A DNA stretch of 64,000 nucleotides from Streptomyces sp. YIM 121038 (GCF_006088715.1 NZ_CP030771.1:10042001-10106000), one strand, 5' to 3'; counted from the stretch's first letter, positions 25,828-35,055 are shown. Numbers and translations are program-made. Notes: generated by a model not told the origin, from the letters alone.

Positions 25828-28152
25828 TCAGCGGACGTGGTCCAGGCCGTCGGTGGGCGAGGCGGGCACGGGCGGCACGGTCGGCTTGGGCGTGAAGGAG
25901 AGCGTGCCGTGGTTGACCGGGAAGCGGGTGGGCATGGTGCCCGTCGCCCGCCCGTAGGCGCAGGCGACGGCGGCCATGGAGGCGGCCACGCCCAGTTCCC
26001 CGGCGCCGCCGGGCTCGCCGCCGGCGGAGGGCATGAGCAGGACCTTCAGCTCCAGGGGGGTGTTCCACTGCCGGGTGTAGAAGTAGTTGTCCCAGCTCGC
26101 CTCGAGGAAGTGTCCCTCGCGCAGGTGCAGGCTGGAGGTCAGCACCTGGGCGATGCCGTCCATGACGGCGCCCGTCATCTGCGCCTCCAGGCCGCGCGGG
26201 TTGACGGCCAGGCCGACGTCCACGGCGACGACGGCCTTGGTGACGCGCGGCCCGCTCACCCCGTCCCGCACCGGCCTGTTCACCGTTTCGGGACGGCAGT
26301 CGATCTCGACCAGGACGGCGCTGGCCGACCGGTACTCGCCGTGGAAGGCGATGCCCTGCGCGGTCCCGGCCGGCATCGGCCGCCCCCAGCCGCCGGCTTC
26401 GGCCGCCTTGTCCAGGACGGCCCGGAAGCGCTTCTCGCGCAGCAGACCGCGCCGCAGGGCCAGGGGGTCCTGGCGCGTCTTCGCGGCGAGCTCATCGATG
26501 ATGAGCTCGCGCGCGCACACGACGTCGGGGGAGTAGACCCCGCGCATGCTGCCGGTGTTGAAGCCCTTGTTGGTCTCGCTCAGCAGCCGGCTGTGCACGG
26601 CGATGTCGTAGGGCATGGACTGGGTGAGGTGGAAGAAGGTCTGGGAGAACGCGGCGTCGCCCACCGGCAGCTTCGCGGCCAGGGCGGTGAAGACCTCGCC
26701 GAGCCCGTGGCCGAAGTCGGTGGCCACGCTGGTGTGCCGCTGCTTGTAGCTGAGCACCGTGCCGCCGGCGTAGGCGGCCCGCACCCGGGAGGTGGCCATG
26801 GGGTGGGCGCGGCCCTGGCGCGCGTCGTCCGCCCGGTGCCACATGAGCTTGACCGGCTTGCCGAACGTCTGGGAGATCTCGGCGGCTTCCAGCGCGGCGT
26901 CGAGGAACAGCTTGCGCCCGAAGGAGCCGCCGCCCTCGGTGACGTGCACGGTCACGGCGCCCGGGGCGAGCCCCAGGCGGGCCGCGATGGCCTGCTTGGC
27001 GACGATCGGCGCCTTCAGGCCCGACCAGATCTCCGCCCGGTCCGCCCGCACGTCGGCGATCGCGCAGTTGGGCTCAAGGGCGCTGTTGCCGCGGAAGTGG
27101 AAGGTGAAGCGGGCCTCCACCGACGGCGTCAGCGCGGGCAGCCCCAGCGGCAGTTCCGCCTCCTTGAGCTCCTGGAGCACCGACTCGTCCGAGGCCCCGT
27201 CCGCGCTGCCGGGCCGCCACGCCACCCGCAGCGCGCGCACGGCCTCGATGCACTGCCCGAAGGTCCGCGCGCGCACCGCGACCCCGGTGGAGACCACGCC
27301 GACATCGGTGACGCCCGCCATGGCACGCACCTCATCGAGGTTGGCCACCGAACCCACCCGGCCGTTGATGGTCGGCGCCCGGCACACCATGGTCGGCCGC
27401 GCGCCGGGCACGTCGAGGTCCATCGCGAACTTCTTGCGGCCCGTCACCGCGGCGAGCGCGTCGATGCGGTTGTGCGGCCGGCCGATGACGGTGAAGTCCG
27501 CGCGGTCCTTGAGGTCCACCCAGGCGCGCCGCACCGTGACGCTCGCCGCCTTGGCGGCGAGCGCACCGATGCCGATGGCGGTGCCCGCGCCGTCGGTGAC
27601 GGTGCCCGCCCGCAGCGTGAGACCGGCGAGCGGGGCGCGCAGTTCGGCGGCCGCGGCCCGCAGCAGCCGCTCCCGGGCGACGGCGGCGGCCACCCGGATG
27701 GGCAGATAGGTGGAGATGGTGGTGTTGGAGGCGCCGGTGAGCTGGTTGAACACCAGCTCCGGCCGGGCATCGGCCAGGGTGACGCGCACCCGCTCCAGGG
27801 GCACGTCCAGCTCCTCGGCGATCAGCATGGCCGTCGACGTGGTGATGCCCTGGCCGACCTCGGCCCGCGGCAGCGCGAAGGAGACCGTGCCGTCGGCGTG
27901 CACCTCGACCGTGATCAGGTTCGACGTCGGCAGCGCCGCGGTGGTCATCACGTCGTTGAGGTCCACCAGTTCGGTGATGTCCGCCTCGGCCGCGGGCGCC
28001 GCCCCCAGCTCGGCGGCCGTCACCAGGGTGGGAGCGGCCAGCACGAACCCGAGGAACCGCCGCCGCCCCACCCCCTCCCCGCCCGGCCCCGCCGCGCCCT
28101 GCGGCTCAACTCCCGCCCCGGCCGCGCCCGTTGCCCTGCTGCGTGAACGCAT
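25828..28152 (-). CDS. Molybdopterin-binding subunit of an aldehyde/isoquinoline oxidoreductase, Tat signal
   Basis: A 774-residue large subunit with Tat signal GRRRFLGFVLAAPTL near residue 30, then the repeated molybdopterin-binding architecture: EVGQGITTSTAMLIAEEL, TGRKKFAMDL, EGGGSFGRKLF, RGVYSP and the C-terminal GGAGELGVA with the active-site Glu. Layout matches IorB-like enzymes, which carry one long MCD-binding chain and a separate 2Fe-2S chain. ATG at 28152 is chosen for its GGGAGG. Export as a complex with the 2Fe-2S partner is likely. It hydroxylates N-heterocycles or oxidises aldehydes; substrate unknown. Confidence 0.88.
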   Translation of the reverse strand: MRSRSRATGAAGAGVEPQGAAGPGGEGVGRRRFLGFVLAAPTLVTAAELGAAPAAEADITELVDLNDVMTTAALPTSNLITVEVHADGTVSFALPRAEVGQGITTSTAMLIAEELDVPLERVRVTLADARPELVFNQLTGASNTTISTYLPIRVAAAVARERLLRAAAAELRAPLAGLTLRAGTVTDGAGTAIGIGALAAKAASVTVRRAWVDLKDRADFTVIGRPHNRIDALAAVTGRKKFAMDLDVPGARPTMVCRAPTINGRVGSVANLDEVRAMAGVTDVGVVSTGVAVRARTFGQCIEAVRALRVAWRPGSADGASDESVLQELKEAELPLGLPALTPSVEARFTFHFRGNSALEPNCAIADVRADRAEIWSGLKAPIVAKQAIAARLGLAPGAVTVHVTEGGGSFGRKLFLDAALEAAEISQTFGKPVKLMWHRADDARQGRAHPMATSRVRAAYAGGTVLSYKQRHTSVATDFGHGLGEVFTALAAKLPVGDAAFSQTFFHLTQSMPYDIAVHSRLLSETNKGFNTGSMRGVYSPDVVCARELIIDELAAKTRQDPLALRRGLLREKRFRAVLDKAAEAGGWGRPMPAGTAQGIAFHGEYRSASAVLVEIDCRPETVNRPVRDGVSGPRVTKAVVAVDVGLAVNPRGLEAQMTGAVMDGIAQVLTSSLHLREGHFLEASWDNYFYTRQWNTPLELKVLLMPSAGGEPGGAGELGVAASMAAVACAYGRATGTMPTRFPVNHGTLSFTPKPTVPPVPASPTDGLDHVR

Positions 28153-28489
28153 CCCACATTCCCTCCCGGCACCCGCACGCACTCGTACGGTCACCGCCCG
28201 CGCCCCTCGGAAAAGATCAGGACGAACTCTACGTCGCCCACTCGGTCACCGAGCGTGCCCCCACGGCTCACCGAGAACAAGAGCCGCGGCAGCCACTGTT
28301 GCGCACGGGCGCCCCGCGCTGCCGCCGCGCCCGGCGGCAGCGCGGCCGGGCGCGGAAAGCCACCAGGGGGACACGCAGGGCAGCCGCATGCTCACCGCTT
28401 GACGTCCTGATCCCCACCTGGGACCTTGCCCGCGCCACCGGCGGCGACGAGCGCCTGGACCCCCGACGGCACGGCACACCGGGGCGAAC
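28153..28489. other. Noncoding gap upstream of the molybdenum hydroxylase operon
   Basis: This 337-base gap should contain the operon promoter on the minus strand. I see no clear -10/-35 pair, repeat or convincing coding sequence; open frames here look like GC-driven artefacts. Confidence 0.4.
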
Positions 28490-29134
28490 TCACCCCAGGC
28501 ACTCCTGGGCGAGCTCGCCGGCGAACACCTGGCGCGCGTGGGCCCGCATCCGCGGCCCGTACGCCGGGTCGTCGGCCAGCGCGGAATAGCCGTGCCCCGC
28601 ACGGGTGACGAGCCCGGCCGTGTCCGCCAGGTACACATCCAGGCCCGGGTACATCAGCTCGATGCAGGGGAGGTCGTCGATGTCGAGGGCGAACACCGGG
28701 TACTCGCCGTACTCGTCGACGGCGCCGGTGGCCAGGACCCGGCGGGAGTCGGATCCGCCCGGCAGCAGGAAGCACTCGTCGAAGCGCGCCGACAGCGGCT
28801 CGTAACACGCCCCCCACCCGTCGCCGAACTCCTCCCGCGCGAGCTGTCCGAGCGTGCGCGGCGTGAACCCGTACGCGGGCCCGAACCAGCCGAAGCGGCA
28901 CAGCAGTTCACTGTCGAAGGCAAGCCAGCGCCGCAGGCTCGGCGGCAGCGGGCGGCCGCTGGGGAACACGGCGCCGTCCAGCACGCCGGCGGGCAGCGGC
29001 GAGGACGGGGCGGACCTCCAGGGCCCGGCCCACGGGGCGTAGTCCAGGACCGGCCGGGAAGGGTCGGCCTCGACGCGGGCGATGACGCGTTCGGTCAGAG
29101 CGACGCCGTGAACGGCGGAAGCCGGCAGAGCCAT
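28490..29134 (-). CDS. Hypothetical protein, SMI1/KNR4-like fold possible
   Basis: A 214-residue soluble acidic protein (start chosen at the ATG behind GAGGA). The segments LPPSLRRWLAFDSELLCRFG, GDGWGACYEPLSARFDECFLLPG and EYGEYPVFALDIDDLPCIEL suggest the SMI1/KNR4 (SUKH) group of immunity-like proteins, but the match is weak. It has no signal peptide. Upstream is a 506-base gap shared with a divergent GNAT gene. Function unknown. Confidence 0.7.
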   Translation of the reverse strand: MALPASAVHGVALTERVIARVEADPSRPVLDYAPWAGPWRSAPSSPLPAGVLDGAVFPSGRPLPPSLRRWLAFDSELLCRFGWFGPAYGFTPRTLGQLAREEFGDGWGACYEPLSARFDECFLLPGGSDSRRVLATGAVDEYGEYPVFALDIDDLPCIELMYPGLDVYLADTAGLVTRAGHGYSALADDPAYGPRMRAHARQVFAGELAQECLG

Positions 29135-29640
29135 GCGTGGCGATCCTCTTCGTCGAGCCCGTGGAGCCCGTAGAGACCGGTGGATACCTCGGGCCACCCG
29201 AAGGTAGTCCCTGCCACTGACACGCACCGCCTGGACGGCCACCGCCTGGACGGCCACCGGGTGACGCATGCCGCCGGGCAGGCCGCCGAGTTGCCCGCCG
29301 GGCCGGGCGCGCCGAGGACACCCGGTGGCCGTGCGGCATGGCGCCGTCCTGGCCGCGGTGCCTGCGGGATGGCCGGTACGGATCGACCCGGCGAGCCCGG
29401 ACACGGCGCACACCACCCACAAGGCGACCGGCCCCGCGGACCCCGCCCACCCGCGCGATCAGCGGGGCCTCACGAGCGGGCCCCGCCCGGGCGAGGCAGC
29501 GGATGTGCGCCGCCACGACAACCGGCGGCGCGCACCGGCACACCCGCCGCACCCGCCCTGGCGCGAAGTCACCCCGGGCGGTGTGCCGGAGCCCCGGAGC
29601 ACGGCGGGCGATGTCAGTGGGCCCTGCCAGACTCCGCGCC
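29135..29640. other. Divergent intergenic region
   Basis: This gap lies between a minus-strand hypothetical gene and a plus-strand GNAT gene and should hold both promoters. The only distinct feature is an exact 15-base tandem duplication at 29229-29258. No gene is supported. Confidence 0.5.
29229..29258. repeat. Exact 15-bp tandem duplication
   Basis: GCCTGGACGGCCACC occurs twice head to tail (29229-29243, 29244-29258), 95 bases upstream of the hypothetical gene start. It may be an operator pair or a slippage product. Confidence 0.7.
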
Positions 29641-30180
29641 ATGACCACCGACTCCTTCCACCTGCATCAAGTCGCCTCGGCCCGGGACATCGACGCGCAT
29701 GTGCGCCAAGCCCTGCTCGAGTGCTGGGTCGATGTCACCAACGACGGCGGCGCCGCGGGCTTCCCCTTACCGCCCATCGGCACCCAGCAGGCCGCGCCCG
29801 CCCTCGACACCATCATCGAGGGCCTCGCCCCGCACACGTCCCGCCTGCTGACCGCCTGGGACGGCAGCGAACTGGTGGGCTGGCTGCACCTGCGCCGCGA
29901 TTCCTCGCCCCTGACCGCCCACTGGGGGACCGTGCACCACGTGCAGACCCACCCCAGCATGCGCGGCCGGGGCATCGGCGCCGCCCTGACCGCACACGCC
30001 CACCACGTCGCGGCCCACGAGATGGGCCTGGAGCAACTGCACCTGGCCGCGCGCGCCGGAGCGGGCCTGGAGACCTTCTACGCCCGCCTGGGCTGGCGGG
30101 AGATCGGCCGCTGGCCGGGCGCCCTGCGCCTGGCCCCCGGAGACGACCGCGACGAAATCCTCATGCTCCTGCACCTGTAA
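29641..30180 (+). CDS. GNAT family N-acetyltransferase
   Basis: A 179-residue acetyltransferase. The acetyl-CoA loop is HVQTHPSMRGRGIGAALTAH (motif A, R-x-x-G-x-G at about residues 110-116) and the C-terminal ETFYARLGWREIGRWPG is motif B. Substrate is unknown; family members acetylate small amines, antibiotics or protein N termini. It stands alone on the plus strand between minus-strand genes. Confidence 0.88.
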   Translation: MTTDSFHLHQVASARDIDAHVRQALLECWVDVTNDGGAAGFPLPPIGTQQAAPALDTIIEGLAPHTSRLLTAWDGSELVGWLHLRRDSSPLTAHWGTVHHVQTHPSMRGRGIGAALTAHAHHVAAHEMGLEQLHLAARAGAGLETFYARLGWREIGRWPGALRLAPGDDRDEILMLLHL

Positions 30181-30259
30181 CCCCCGCCGGGCGGCCGGCC
30201 CGCCGTCCCCGTACGGCGACGCGGGCAGCGCGGGCGCAGGGCCCGGGCGGGCCCTGCGG

Positions 30260-30676
30260 TCAGGCGGCGTCGAGGGCATCGGTGATCTTGCGGGCCATGG
30301 CGGCCAGGGCGGGACCGGGCTCGGCCCGGTGGGCGCGGGCGGCCGCCTGCACGGCGGTGGTCACGGTGGCGCGGAAGTTGGCGGCCTCGGCGGGGGAGTG
30401 GCGCTGGAGCAGCTGCATCGCCGCGGTCAGGGCGGGCAGGACGTGCTCGGCGAGCGCGGCCGTGGTGGTGCCCTTGAGGTTCTTGAGGGGGGTCTTCTCG
30501 GCGAGGACGTGTCCGACCTGGCCGGTGGCGGAGGTCAGGGCGATGGTGCCCTGGGTGGCGGTCTTGTGGGGCTTTCCGGCGGCGTCGGCGGCGGCCATCA
30601 GCGAGACGGCGCCGTAGGCGGCGGTGCGCAGGGTGTTCTTGTCCTGGTCGGTGAGGGCGATGAGGGCCAGAGACAT
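30260..30676 (-). CDS. Conserved hypothetical Streptomyces protein
   Basis: A 138-residue, mostly helical protein starting MSLALIALTDQDKNTLRTAA with AAGGAG upstream. It is rich in Ala and Thr, lacks a signal peptide and has no catalytic motif I can name. I believe related proteins are common in Streptomyces without assigned function. An array of TGTCAG half-sites at 30756-30796 upstream suggests dedicated control. Confidence 0.75.
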   Translation of the reverse strand: MSLALIALTDQDKNTLRTAAYGAVSLMAAADAAGKPHKTATQGTIALTSATGQVGHVLAEKTPLKNLKGTTTAALAEHVLPALTAAMQLLQRHSPAEAANFRATVTTAVQAAARAHRAEPGPALAAMARKITDALDAA

Positions 30677-30755
30677 GGGGTGCTCCTTGAGCGGTTCGGC
30701 CGGTGGTGAGAGCCACCGGGTCGGTGCTTGATGTCTCTACGATCTCCGCCGCTGC

Positions 30756-30796
30756 TGTCAGCGCCCTGACACCCCGCTGACACCGCCCCTGACACC
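30756..30796. promoter_or_regulatory. TGTCAG/CTGACA operator-like array
   Basis: An inverted pair TGTCAG-CGCC-CTGACA (30756-30771) is followed by direct repeats of CTGACACC at 30777-30784 and 30789-30796. It lies 80-120 bases upstream of the minus-strand gene at 30676. The half-site CCCTGACA also occurs at 52441-52484 before the Clp-N/HTH gene pair. Confidence 0.5.
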
Positions 30797-30889
30797 GACA
30801 CCCACCGCCAGCACCCCCCCCCGCGGCAGGGCGCTACACAGCCGGGCACCCGCCCGCCGGGCCGGGGCGCCCGCGGGCCGCCCCGTCGC

Positions 30890-32245
30890 TCACCCGGACC
30901 CCGGCCGCCGCCCGGCCGTCAGGCGCGCCCACGCCCGCTGGTTGTAGGGGCAGCGGGAGCGCAGGCTGATGCGTTCGCTCAGCAGCGCGCGGCCCAGGTC
31001 GTACCGGCCCGCGTGCAAGGCGGCCTCGACGAGGGTCTTCTGCAGGGCGTCCCGCTGGGCGTGGCTGCCGCCGAACTCCTGGAAGCGGTAGCGCAGCGGA
31101 AGCAGCAGGTCCACCACCTCGGCGTAGCGCCGCTGCCCGTAGGCCACCAGCGCCCGGCACACCGGAAGGCCGATCTCGGCGGTCATCGAGACGTTGGACG
31201 GCCCCGCACCGGCCTCGCGCAGCCACCTCTCCCGCTCACGGATCAGGCGCTGGGCGTCGCCGGTGCGGGCGGCCCCGACGTAGGCCATGACGGCGTGGAC
31301 GTCGTTGAAGGCGTAGTGGGGCCCGTCGCCCCGGCGCGCCCACGCGTCGGCCAGCACGGGCCAGCGGCCGCCGGTGTCGGCGCCCGCCAGGTACAGGCGC
31401 CACAGCAGCGCGGCGGCGTCCAGGAGCTCCATCGCCGCCCCGGCCGAACCGTCGTGGTGCAGGGCCGCGTCGTAGACGGCCAGGACCTTGTCGGTGCGCC
31501 CCGTCTCCAGCAGGTACAGGGCGTAGTGCCACCAGTTGTGGACGTTCAGGTAGTTGCCGGCCGACCAGGCCTCGGTGCGGGCGTCGAGGTAGGCGATGCC
31601 GTCCTCGTGCCGTCCTTGCATCTCCAGGGCGTGGACGACGGCGTGGATGCCCCAGACGTCGCGGGCGTTGCGTTCGACGGCTTCCAGGCCGACCTGTTCG
31701 GCCAGGGTGTAGTGCCCGGCCTCCTCCAGGCCGAAGGCGTACATGCCCCGCAGCAGGCCGTAGTGCGGATCCTCGCGGTCCCAGGCGGCCAGCGCGCCGC
31801 CGATGCGGTCGCGCAGGAGGACGGCGTTGCCGGTGAAGAAGTCGATCTGATGGCCGACGGCCAGGGCGAGGACGTCCTTGGGGTGGGCCACCACGAGGTC
31901 GCCCAGGAGCCGGCCGGCCCGGTGCAGGTCGCCCGCCAGCCAGCAGGAGGCGGCCTCGGTGTGCAGGCGCTCGCGCACGCTCAGCCCGCCCGCGTCAATG
32001 CCCTGGCGGAACGCGGTGAACGCTGCGGCCGCTTCGGCCGCGTCCTTCTCCTCCGTGCCGAGCAGTCCGAGGTAGGCGCGGAAGACGTGGCCCATGGCGG
32101 AGCGGGGCGAGGCCTCGAGCACGGCCCCGACCTGCCCGGACACCTCTCCGCGGAAGAAGAGGAGGTCCTCCAGGGCCTGCTCGTAGTGCCGCACCGCTGC
32201 GGCGCCGGTGTCCGTCATCACCTGGCCGTGCCGGTCCACGCTCAC
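30890..32245 (-). CDS. TTC38-like tetratricopeptide repeat protein
   Basis: A 451-residue protein with TPR-like helical pairs throughout, including HYGLLRGMYAFGLEEAGHYTLAE and WGIHAVVHALEMQGRHEDGIAYL, typical of the tetratricopeptide repeat protein 38 family. I start at GTG 32245 (VSVDRHGQVMTD) because the family usually begins with a D-R-(H/Y)-G motif and GGGAGG lies 8 bases upstream; an internal ATG at 32218 is the alternative. Role probably protein-protein interaction; unknown in bacteria. Confidence 0.82.
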   Translation of the reverse strand: MSVDRHGQVMTDTGAAAVRHYEQALEDLLFFRGEVSGQVGAVLEASPRSAMGHVFRAYLGLLGTEEKDAAEAAAAFTAFRQGIDAGGLSVRERLHTEAASCWLAGDLHRAGRLLGDLVVAHPKDVLALAVGHQIDFFTGNAVLLRDRIGGALAAWDREDPHYGLLRGMYAFGLEEAGHYTLAEQVGLEAVERNARDVWGIHAVVHALEMQGRHEDGIAYLDARTEAWSAGNYLNVHNWWHYALYLLETGRTDKVLAVYDAALHHDGSAGAAMELLDAAALLWRLYLAGADTGGRWPVLADAWARRGDGPHYAFNDVHAVMAYVGAARTGDAQRLIRERERWLREAGAGPSNVSMTAEIGLPVCRALVAYGQRRYAEVVDLLLPLRYRFQEFGGSHAQRDALQKTLVEAALHAGRYDLGRALLSERISLRSRCPYNQRAWARLTAGRRPGSG

Positions 32246-32369
32246 CCTGCCCGCCTCCCGAAGCCCGCCCGCGAGAACCCTGTCTCGCCGCGGGAACCCT
32301 GCCCCGTCGCGGGGACGCGGACACCCCGGCACGCGGCGGCCGTTCACCCGTGCGGGGTAGCGTTGCGGC

Positions 32370-32780
32370 ATGACCCTGGCGCCGCCCCGGTTCCCGCCGT
32401 ACCCGGTCCGCGGCGTGTGCGTGCTGCACCAGCGCCAGAACTGCGCGCCGCACTTCGCGGGGGTCACCGTGGACTTCGAGCCCGCCGCCGAGGGCTTCGT
32501 CTTCGAGACGGCCCCGGGGCTGACGGTGGAGTACGAGCCCGCCGGGGACCTGCCGCGCTTCTTCGCGGCCGCGGCCGCGGGGATCGAGGAGCAGCTGCGC
32601 CTGCCCGGGCACGGCATCGTGGTGGCCGTCCGGGCGGTGCTGCGCGCTGCCCGCGCCGATGCGTTCGGCTCCCACGAGCTGGCGTTCCGGGTCGCGGGCT
32701 ATCTCGCCGCCCGCCAGGCCCTGGAGCGTACGCGGGCGGCGCGCACGGGGGCGGGTCCCGCCGGGCCCGGAGGTTGTTGA
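32370..32780 (+). CDS. Orphan EF-G domain IV-like protein
   Basis: A 136-residue protein. The N terminus HQRQNCAPHFAGVTVDFEP corresponds to the beta part of elongation factor G domain IV, and PRFFAAAAAGIEEQLRLPG, VAVRAVLRAARAD, SHELAFRVAGYLAARQAL follow the EF-G order (ipaVekGi...VkvtL.dg..h.vdSsemAFkiAg..a). It has no GTPase domain, so it cannot be a translation factor by itself. It might bind the ribosomal decoding site or be a relic of a tetracycline-resistance-like EF-G. Confidence 0.65.
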   Translation: MTLAPPRFPPYPVRGVCVLHQRQNCAPHFAGVTVDFEPAAEGFVFETAPGLTVEYEPAGDLPRFFAAAAAGIEEQLRLPGHGIVVAVRAVLRAARADAFGSHELAFRVAGYLAARQALERTRAARTGAGPAGPGGC

Positions 32781-32928
32781 AATTACGGTCAAGCGGTACG
32801 GACGGGCGCCCCGGACGGCCGCCCGCGGCCCGGGGCGGGACGGCCGTCTGACCAGCGGCCCCCGCCGCGCGGCCCCGCCCGCGGCCGCCGTCGGCACGGA
32901 ACGCCCCGGAATTGGCCTAGTCCTTGCT

Positions 32929-32946
32929 TGGTCCATACCATTGACA
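32929..32946 (+). promoter_or_regulatory. DasR-like site and -35 box of the chitinase gene
   Basis: TGGTCCATACCA (32929-32940) matches 10 of 12 positions of the TGGTCTAGACCA palindrome bound by DasR and found upstream of Streptomyces chitinase genes. It abuts TTGACA (32941-32946), a consensus -35. A weak CTACCT -10 follows after 17 bases. This fits GlcNAc-controlled chitinase expression. Confidence 0.6.
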
Positions 32947-33024
32947 TGCCTATGACCACATGGCTACCTCGTGGGGCAACAGCCCTGCGTCAGACCCTCC
33001 CTGACGCCCCTTCACCCCTTTGGG

Positions 33025-34554
33025 ATGGCCATGAGACGTCTGCGTTCCCTCCCTGCCGCTCTCGCCGCGGCGGCCACCGCGGTGGCCGCTCTGGGCCTGA
33101 CCGCGCTCTCCAGCACCCCCGCCCAGGCCGCCACCCCGCTGCCCGCCCACGTCTTCGCCCCCTACTTCGAGTCCTGGACGGGCGAGAGCCCCGCCGCCCT
33201 CAGCGCCCAGTCCGGCGCCAAGCACCTGACGATGGCCTTCCTCCAGACGGCGACGAAGGGCTCCTGCACCGCCTACTGGAACGGCGACACCTCACTGCCC
33301 GTCGACACCAAGTCCTTCGGCGCCGACATCAAGACGATCCAGGGCCGCGGCGGAGACGTCATCCCCTCCTTCGGCGGCTACACGGCGGACACCACCGGAA
33401 CCGAGATCGCCGACAGCTGCACCGACGTCGACCAGATCGCCGCCGTCTACCAGAAGGTCATCACGACCTACGACGTCCCCCGGCTCGACATGGACATCGA
33501 GGTCGACGCCCTGGACAACACCGCGGGCATCGACCGCCGCAACAAGGCGATCAAAAAGGTCCAGGACTGGGCCGCCTCCACGGGCCGCAAGCTGGAGATC
33601 TCCTACACCCTGCCGACGACCACCCGGGGCCTGGCGGCCAGCGGCCTGGCCCTGCTCAGGAACGCGGTCACCAACGGCGCGCGCGTCGACGTCGCCAACA
33701 TCATGACGTTCGACTACTACGACAACGCCCAGCACGACATGGCCCAGGACACCAAGACCGCCGCCCAGGGCCTGTACGACCAGCTCGCCAAGCTCTACCC
33801 CGCCAAGACCCCCGCCCAGCTCTGGGGCATGATCGGCGTCACCGAGATGCCGGGCGTCGACGACTTCGGCCCCGCCGAGACCTTCACCCTGCCCAACGCC
33901 ACAACGGTCTACGACTGGGCGACCGCCAAGGGAATCAACACGCTCAGCTTCTGGGCCCTGCAGCGCGACAACGGAAAGTGCCCCGGCGGCGGAGCCAGGG
34001 ACGACTGCTCCGGCATCGAACAGGGCACCTGGGACTTCTCCCGCGTCTTCGCGCCCTTCACCGGCGGCAACACCCCGCCCAGCGACGACTTCTCCCTGGC
34101 CCTCTCCCCGCCCGCCGCCACCCTCAAGGCAGGCACCTCCGCCACCAGCACCCTGAAGACCGCGGTCACCGCGGGCGGCGCCCGCACCCTGGACCTGAGC
34201 GTCAGCGGCGCACCCGCCGGGGTCACCGCCTCCCTCAGCCCCGCCTCGGTCACGGCCGGCGACACCTCGACCCTCACCGTCTCCACCACCCAGGCGGCCG
34301 TCAACGGCACCTACAGCCTCGTCGTCACCGCCACGAGCCCCTCGGCCGCCCACTCCACGACCTACTCCCTGACCATCACCGGCGGCAGCGGCAACCAGTG
34401 CACCGCGGCCCCCTGGGCCTCCGGCACGGTCTACACCGCGGGCCAGCAGGTCTCCCACAAGGGCCACACCTGGAAGGCCAAGTGGTGGACGACCGGCGAG
34501 GAACCCGGCACCACCGGCCAGTGGGGCGTCTGGCAGGACCTCGGAGCCTGCTGA
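33025..34554 (+). CDS. Secreted GH18 chitinase with carbohydrate-binding module
   Basis: A 509-residue (507 if the second ATG is used) secreted enzyme. A Sec signal MRRLRSLPAALAAAATAVAAL ends near ALSSTPAQAA. The GH18 domain has GGDVIPSFGGYTA and the catalytic PRLDMDIEVD motif (DxDxE; acid Glu at about residue 159). A Thr/Ser-rich Ig-like segment (about 360-455) links to a C-terminal CBM5/12 (CTAAPWASGTVYTAGQQVSH, then WWTTGEEPG). It hydrolyses chitin outside the cell. Domain order resembles ChiD-type Streptomyces chitinases. A DasR-like site lies upstream. Confidence 0.93.
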   Translation: MAMRRLRSLPAALAAAATAVAALGLTALSSTPAQAATPLPAHVFAPYFESWTGESPAALSAQSGAKHLTMAFLQTATKGSCTAYWNGDTSLPVDTKSFGADIKTIQGRGGDVIPSFGGYTADTTGTEIADSCTDVDQIAAVYQKVITTYDVPRLDMDIEVDALDNTAGIDRRNKAIKKVQDWAASTGRKLEISYTLPTTTRGLAASGLALLRNAVTNGARVDVANIMTFDYYDNAQHDMAQDTKTAAQGLYDQLAKLYPAKTPAQLWGMIGVTEMPGVDDFGPAETFTLPNATTVYDWATAKGINTLSFWALQRDNGKCPGGGARDDCSGIEQGTWDFSRVFAPFTGGNTPPSDDFSLALSPPAATLKAGTSATSTLKTAVTAGGARTLDLSVSGAPAGVTASLSPASVTAGDTSTLTVSTTQAAVNGTYSLVVTATSPSAAHSTTYSLTITGGSGNQCTAAPWASGTVYTAGQQVSHKGHTWKAKWWTTGEEPGTTGQWGVWQDLGAC

Positions 34555-34592
34555 CCCCCGTCCGGCCCCCGGCCCGCCCGGCCCCTCACGCG

Positions 34593-34636
34593 CCCCCGCC
34601 CCGCCCCGCGGCACCGCCCGCCGGGCGGGGCGGGGG
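34593..34636. terminator. Bidirectional terminator candidate
   Basis: Arms CCCCCGCCCCG and CGGGGCGGGGG flank a GC-rich centre between the convergent chitinase and cold-shock genes. It could end both transcripts. Confidence 0.5.
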
Positions 34637-34710
34637 TGCGTGACGCCGCAGGCCGCCGGGCCCCGCACCCGCACCGGGCCGTGAGCGCCGCCGGCCCGGG
34701 TGACGCACGC

Positions 34711-35055
34711 TCACAGAGGGACGACGTTCACGGCCTGCGGGCCCTTGGGTCCCTCCGCCACCTGGTACTCCACGCGCTGGCCCTCCCGCAGGCTCCGGTA
34801 CCCCACGCCGATGATCTGCGAGTAGTGGACGAAGACGTCCGGGCCGGAGACGTCCGGCGCGATGAAGCCGTACCCCTTCTCGGCGTTGAACCACTTGACG
34901 GTGCCGAAGTTGATCAGATCACGCCGGCCGTCCGGCGCACGCACGCTCTTCGCCCGCCCGGTATCGGCCCACGCCGGGGCGCAGGGCGCGAGCAGGACAC
35001 CCAGGACGAGGAGCGGCGCGCAGGCCGCGGCACGGCGGCGGGCGGAGTGGCGCAT
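34711..35055 (-). CDS. Cold-shock domain protein with N-terminal signal peptide
   Basis: A 114-residue protein. Residues 1-35 ([20 protein letters not shown], then [11 protein letters not shown]) look like a Sec signal with an AWA cleavage site. Residues about 50-114 form a full cold-shock domain with [19 protein letters not shown] (RNP1) and DVFVHYSQI (RNP2). Ordinary Streptomyces Csp proteins are about 67 residues and begin directly at the domain. GGAGG 7 bases before the ATG at 35055 supports the extended start, and no ATG or GTG lies just before the domain. Either a secreted nucleic-acid chaperone or a recent fusion. Confidence 0.75.
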   Translation of the reverse strand: MRHSARRRAAACAPLLVLGVLLAPCAPAWADTGRAKSVRAPDGRRDLINFGTVKWFNAEKGYGFIAPDVSGPDVFVHYSQIIGVGYRSLREGQRVEYQVAEGPKGPQAVNVVPL

